64,000 nt of DNA. Source: Acidocella sp. 20-57-95 (GTDB lineage: Bacteria; Pseudomonadota; Alphaproteobacteria; Acetobacterales; Acetobacteraceae). Below are positions 61,838-64,000 of this stretch, piece after piece. Position 1 is the first letter of the stretch. The number at the start of each line of letters is the position of its first letter. The notes beneath the pieces are model-generated. The model was not told the DNA's origin and searched no databases. It saw only the letters and a list, made by a program, of their open reading frames with translations. The stretch covers positions 1 to 64,000 of the forward strand of contig NCAT01000014.1 in the NCBI GenBank assembly GCA_002255575.1, written 5' to 3'. The position numbers and the translations under genes were made by a program.

Positions 61838-62551
61838 TTACTTCTTCTTCGCGGGCGCTGCTGCCTTCGCAGGAGCTGCCGCTGCCGCCTTGGCCGGTGC
61901 AGCCTTGCCGCCCTTGCCCTTGGCAGGCGCCGCTGCCGCTGCCGCTGCTGCCGCCGCTGCTTCCGCGATCTGCTCAGCCGAAACGGTCGGCGGTGCGATC
62001 GTGGCGATCACGAAGTCACGGTCGATAATGGTCGGGCGGGTATCGCCCACACCAAGCAGGTTGGACCAACGCACGTTGTCGTTAATATCCAACGCGCCCA
62101 GGTCGGCTTCGAACTTCTCAGGAATGTTGTCCGGGTCGCACGCGACTTCCACGGTATGGCGAACCACGTTCAACACGCCGCCACGCTTCAAGCCAGGGCT
62201 GGTCGCTTCGTTCAGGAATGACACCTGCACGGATACGCGGATCCGCTCACCGGCTGCCAAACGCTGGAAATCAATATGTTCCGGCTGGTCAGACACCGGG
62301 TGAAACTGCACATCGCGCATCAAGGCACGCGAGGTCACACCATCCACGCTGATTTCATATAAGCGTGAACGCCAGCCGCCACGCTTTAGCTCACGCATCA
62401 CAATGCGCGGGTCTACCGCAATTAAGGTCGGTTCTTGCTTTGCACCATAAATAACACCGGGCACTAAGCCCTCACGCCTCGTAGCACGCGCCACCCCCTT
62501 GCCGGCACGCGTGCGAACAGAGGCTGCAATCGTCTCGAAATTAGCCATCAT
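61838..62551 (-). CDS. rplY: 50S ribosomal protein L25/general stress protein Ctc
   Basis: 237 residues (ATG 62551 or the next codon). The L25 core [24 protein letters not shown] and the TL5 C-terminal domain ([20 protein letters not shown]) are visible, followed by a low-complexity tail of Ala, Lys and Pro (about 55 residues). Binds 5S rRNA. Heads the operon with pth and ychF. A hairpin with U-run lies just upstream. Confidence 0.96.
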   Translation of the reverse strand: MMANFETIAASVRTRAGKGVARATRREGLVPGVIYGAKQEPTLIAVDPRIVMRELKRGGWRSRLYEISVDGVTSRALMRDVQFHPVSDQPEHIDFQRLAAGERIRVSVQVSFLNEATSPGLKRGGVLNVVRHTVEVACDPDNIPEKFEADLGALDINDNVRWSNLLGVGDTRPTIIDRDFVIATIAPPTVSAEQIAEAAAAAAAAAAAPAKGKGGKAAPAKAAAAAPAKAAAPAKKK

Positions 62552-62569
62552 ACGCTCCTATAAAACACC

Positions 62570-62595
62570 AAAAGCCGGCCTCCAGGGGTGCCGGC
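62570..62595 (-). terminator. hairpin with U-run in front of rplY (terminator or attenuator)
   Basis: On the minus strand GCCGGC, 10-nt loop, GCCGGC is followed by four U. It lies 19 bp before the rplY start, in its leader, so it may attenuate that operon or end a transcript coming from the CHAP gene. Confidence 0.5.
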
Positions 62596-62663
62596 AGCGC
62601 AGCATCTACCGCACAGCGGGCTGTAACTCAATAAGCAGCGGGATGGCTTAGGGAGGTATCATC

Positions 62664-62680
62664 ACGGGGCTTTGCCCCGT
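62664..62680. repeat. ACGGGGC-TTT-GCCCCGT inverted repeat
   Basis: A 7-bp perfect stem with a 3-nt loop in the spacer between the CHAP gene and rplY. No T-run follows on either strand; probably a dispersed palindrome or a weak transcription block. Confidence 0.45.
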
Positions 62681-62700
62681 AGCCCAACGCAGTCGCCCGC

Positions 62701-63501
62701 TTACTGGAGATTACGATTAGGAGCGTCGGTGGAGACGAGGGTTGGTTTGGGGGCTTCGGCCACTTCGGAGGCTGGAGCGCTGGTGGTGTCGCCTGGGGTG
62801 GCGCTGGCGACGGTCAGGCCGGTTCCGGTGTCGGGTTGGTTATAGATAAAGCCGTAGGTTGGATAGGATGCGCCCATCGCGGCGGTATCACCGAGCTCGA
62901 CCTGGACGACCGACCAATCATTATTGGGGGAGACGTCTTCCATGGTGACATCATTGGTGATGGTACCGGGGATCCAGTTGGCTTGGGTGGTCAGGATGGT
63001 ACGGCTATCGATCACAGCCGTGACGACGGCAACGTGGCCGAGCGGCATATGGCGGGTCGGGCGGAAGTTCAGCACCGCACCTTCGGCGGGCGTATTGCCG
63101 CGGGCATAGCGGCCGGCGGCTTCGGCCCACCAGAGGAAGGCGTTGCCGGAGAGTTCGATATGCGAGACTTCGCGGGCATAGGGAACGCATTGCAGCATGG
63201 AATGCCGGTACTTGGCGCTGGCCAGCCGGTAATGGCGCTTATAATGCGTCGTGTGATGCGTTGTGAGCGCAACATGGGTTGCCGGATGGGTGGTGGCGGC
63301 AGCGTAGTGGTGCTTGGTCACCGTATGATGGGAAGCAACGACGTGATGGCTGGCTGTGGTGTGGTGATGGGTGGTTGGTTGTTTGGTTTCAGCTAAAGCT
63401 GCACTATGGGTCAGTGCGGCACCGGCGGCCAGGGTAAGGCTGAAGAGCCAAAGCTTCACTTGGCGGGCACGCGTGGTGTCGTAACGCGATCCAGACATCA
63501 T
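62701..63501 (-). CDS. secreted His-rich protein with CHAP domain
   Basis: 266 residues. Signal peptide (VKLWLFSLTLAAGAALTHSAALA, cleavage near residue 37), then about 55 residues with some 18 His (HHHTTASHHVVASHHTVTKH and onwards), then a CHAP (NlpC/P60-like) amidase/peptidase domain: catalytic Cys in MLQCVPYAREVS, AVLNFRPTRHMPLGHVAVVTAV with the His, and ANWIPGTI with the third polar residue. The C-terminus is Thr/Ser/Pro-rich. Likely a periplasmic cell-wall hydrolase; the His tract could bind metals or buffer protons. Start at 63501 (63498 is also ATG). Confidence 0.85.
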   Translation of the reverse strand: MMSGSRYDTTRARQVKLWLFSLTLAAGAALTHSAALAETKQPTTHHHTTASHHVVASHHTVTKHHYAAATTHPATHVALTTHHTTHYKRHYRLASAKYRHSMLQCVPYAREVSHIELSGNAFLWWAEAAGRYARGNTPAEGAVLNFRPTRHMPLGHVAVVTAVIDSRTILTTQANWIPGTITNDVTMEDVSPNNDWSVVQVELGDTAAMGASYPTYGFIYNQPDTGTGLTVASATPGDTTSAPASEVAEAPKPTLVSTDAPNRNLQ

Positions 63502-63693
63502 TGATTAAGATCCATTCCCAGTAGCCTCACGGTTTCGCGATATGACATTTGGCTACGGGTGGAATGCGTATGGTGCAATACGAAAATGCGACAAAAATGC
63601 CACAGCGCTGCAAATTCGTAATATTCGTAGGTTGTGCGGCGCAAAGATAAGAAAAAGTTCCTAAGCGTGAAGATTCCTTAAATTTCGCGACAC

Positions 63694-63729
63694 AATTGCT
63701 GTTCCGCAACTTTTTACGGAACAGCAATT
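63694..63729. repeat. 13-bp perfect inverted repeat
   Basis: AATTGCTGTTCCG and CGGAACAGCAATT are separated by 10 bases. It lies 45 bp after the stop of the RidA gene and about 190 bp before the CHAP gene in an AT-rich spacer of some 270 bp. T-runs are weak, so terminator or operator are both possible. Confidence 0.6.
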
Positions 63730-63773
63730 TCGTATAAATTCAATTAGTAGGCGTCGTTTGTTCGCATTAATTT

Positions 63774-64000
63774 TTAGCGACAGGCGGTAACCATAATTTC
63801 TACCAGATAGCCTGGGTCCGCCAAAACAGACTGCACGCAGGCGCGAGCAGGGGCGCCATTTTCCGGCAGCCAGGAAATCCAGACCTTATTCATAGCCTCA
63901 CGGTCTGCGATATCTTTAAGCCAGATATGCGCTTGCAACAGGCGGGTTTTGTCAGTGCCGTGGGTTTCCAGCAGGGCGTCGATCTGTGCCAGCACATCGG
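63774..64000 (-). CDS. RidA-family (YjgF/YER057c) protein, 5'-partial
   Basis: The frame runs off the right edge, so the N-terminus is missing. LLQAHIWLKDIADREAMNKVWISWL and PARACVQSVLADPGYLVEIMV match the second half of RidA proteins, with the substrate Arg in APARACV and the Glu in VEIMVTA. RidA hydrolyses reactive enamine/imine intermediates. Orientation is minus, ending in a spacer that has an inverted repeat. Confidence 0.85.
   Translation of the reverse strand, partial: DVLAQIDALLETHGTDKTRLLQAHIWLKDIADREAMNKVWISWLPENGAPARACVQSVLADPGYLVEIMVTACR

Overview
The window is GC-rich chromosomal DNA from an alphaproteobacterium. C4-pathway 5-aminolevulinate synthase, a CcrM-type GANTC methylase, a short HPr kinase next to RapZ, a regulatory PTS, glnB-glnA and a HfaB/CsgG-type holdfast cluster all point that way. 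The arsenic operon and general gene content make me favour an Acetobacteraceae member of the Acidocella/Acidiphilium type; that genus-level guess is inference. No replication or rRNA genes of the host are present.

Layout. 1-7640: a surface-fibre locus made of the 3' part of a CsgG/HfaB-like outer-membrane protein (probably frameshifted), an 1814-residue secreted Asn/Thr/Ala/Ser-rich repeat protein and a secreted protein with a peptidoglycan-binding domain. 7649-17971: a genomic island of about 10.2 kb in the 3' end of a tRNA-Thr(CGT) gene, bounded by 46-bp direct repeats. It carries a P4-type integrase, an AlpA-like regulator, a primase-polymerase/helicase with iteron-like repeats behind it, and unknown genes. 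Nested in it is a 3.1-kb IS1-family element (14252-17365, 20-bp inverted repeats, 8-bp target duplication) with passenger genes: an overlapping three-gene cassette (RelE/HigB-like protein, Xre-like protein, DUF3467-like protein) and a two-gene minus-strand pair.

18000-30400: hemA, rnhB, ccrM, a surface-sugar group (glf, a split hypothetical gene, a methyltransferase), then hprK-rapZ-EIIA-HPr-EI, the phosphorelay of a regulatory PTS. An SDR gene and a NagA-MurQ fusion for amino-sugar/cell-wall recycling follow. 30420-30682: tRNA-Thr(TGT) and tRNA-Ala(GGC). 30800-35600: a compact four-gene minus-strand operon (molybdopterin oxidoreductase, glutamine amidotransferase, glutamine-synthetase-like ligase, TIM-barrel protein) of unknown pathway.

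35700-64000: a GGDEF/EAL protein, mutL, an arsenic operon (ArsR-ArsC fusion, second ArsC, ArsB, ArsH), mobA, tRNA-His, an aminotransferase, glnB-glnA with a recognisable sigma-54 promoter, a GIY-YIG protein, a glycosyltransferase-like gene, a PAS-GGDEF protein, arfB, rpmB, an Atm1-type ABC exporter, a Nudix hydrolase, a DUF2244 protein, nth, a 14-copy minisatellite and a structured candidate small RNA, a LysR regulator with trxB, an Lrp regulator with a CtaG-like protein, a nitrilase-family amidase, ychF-pth-rplY, a His-rich CHAP protein and a partial RidA gene.

The most unusual parts are the nested mobile DNA in the tRNA-Thr island, the passenger cassette inside the IS element, the large repeat adhesin with its CsgG-like partner, and the structured RNA candidate at 55617-55758.
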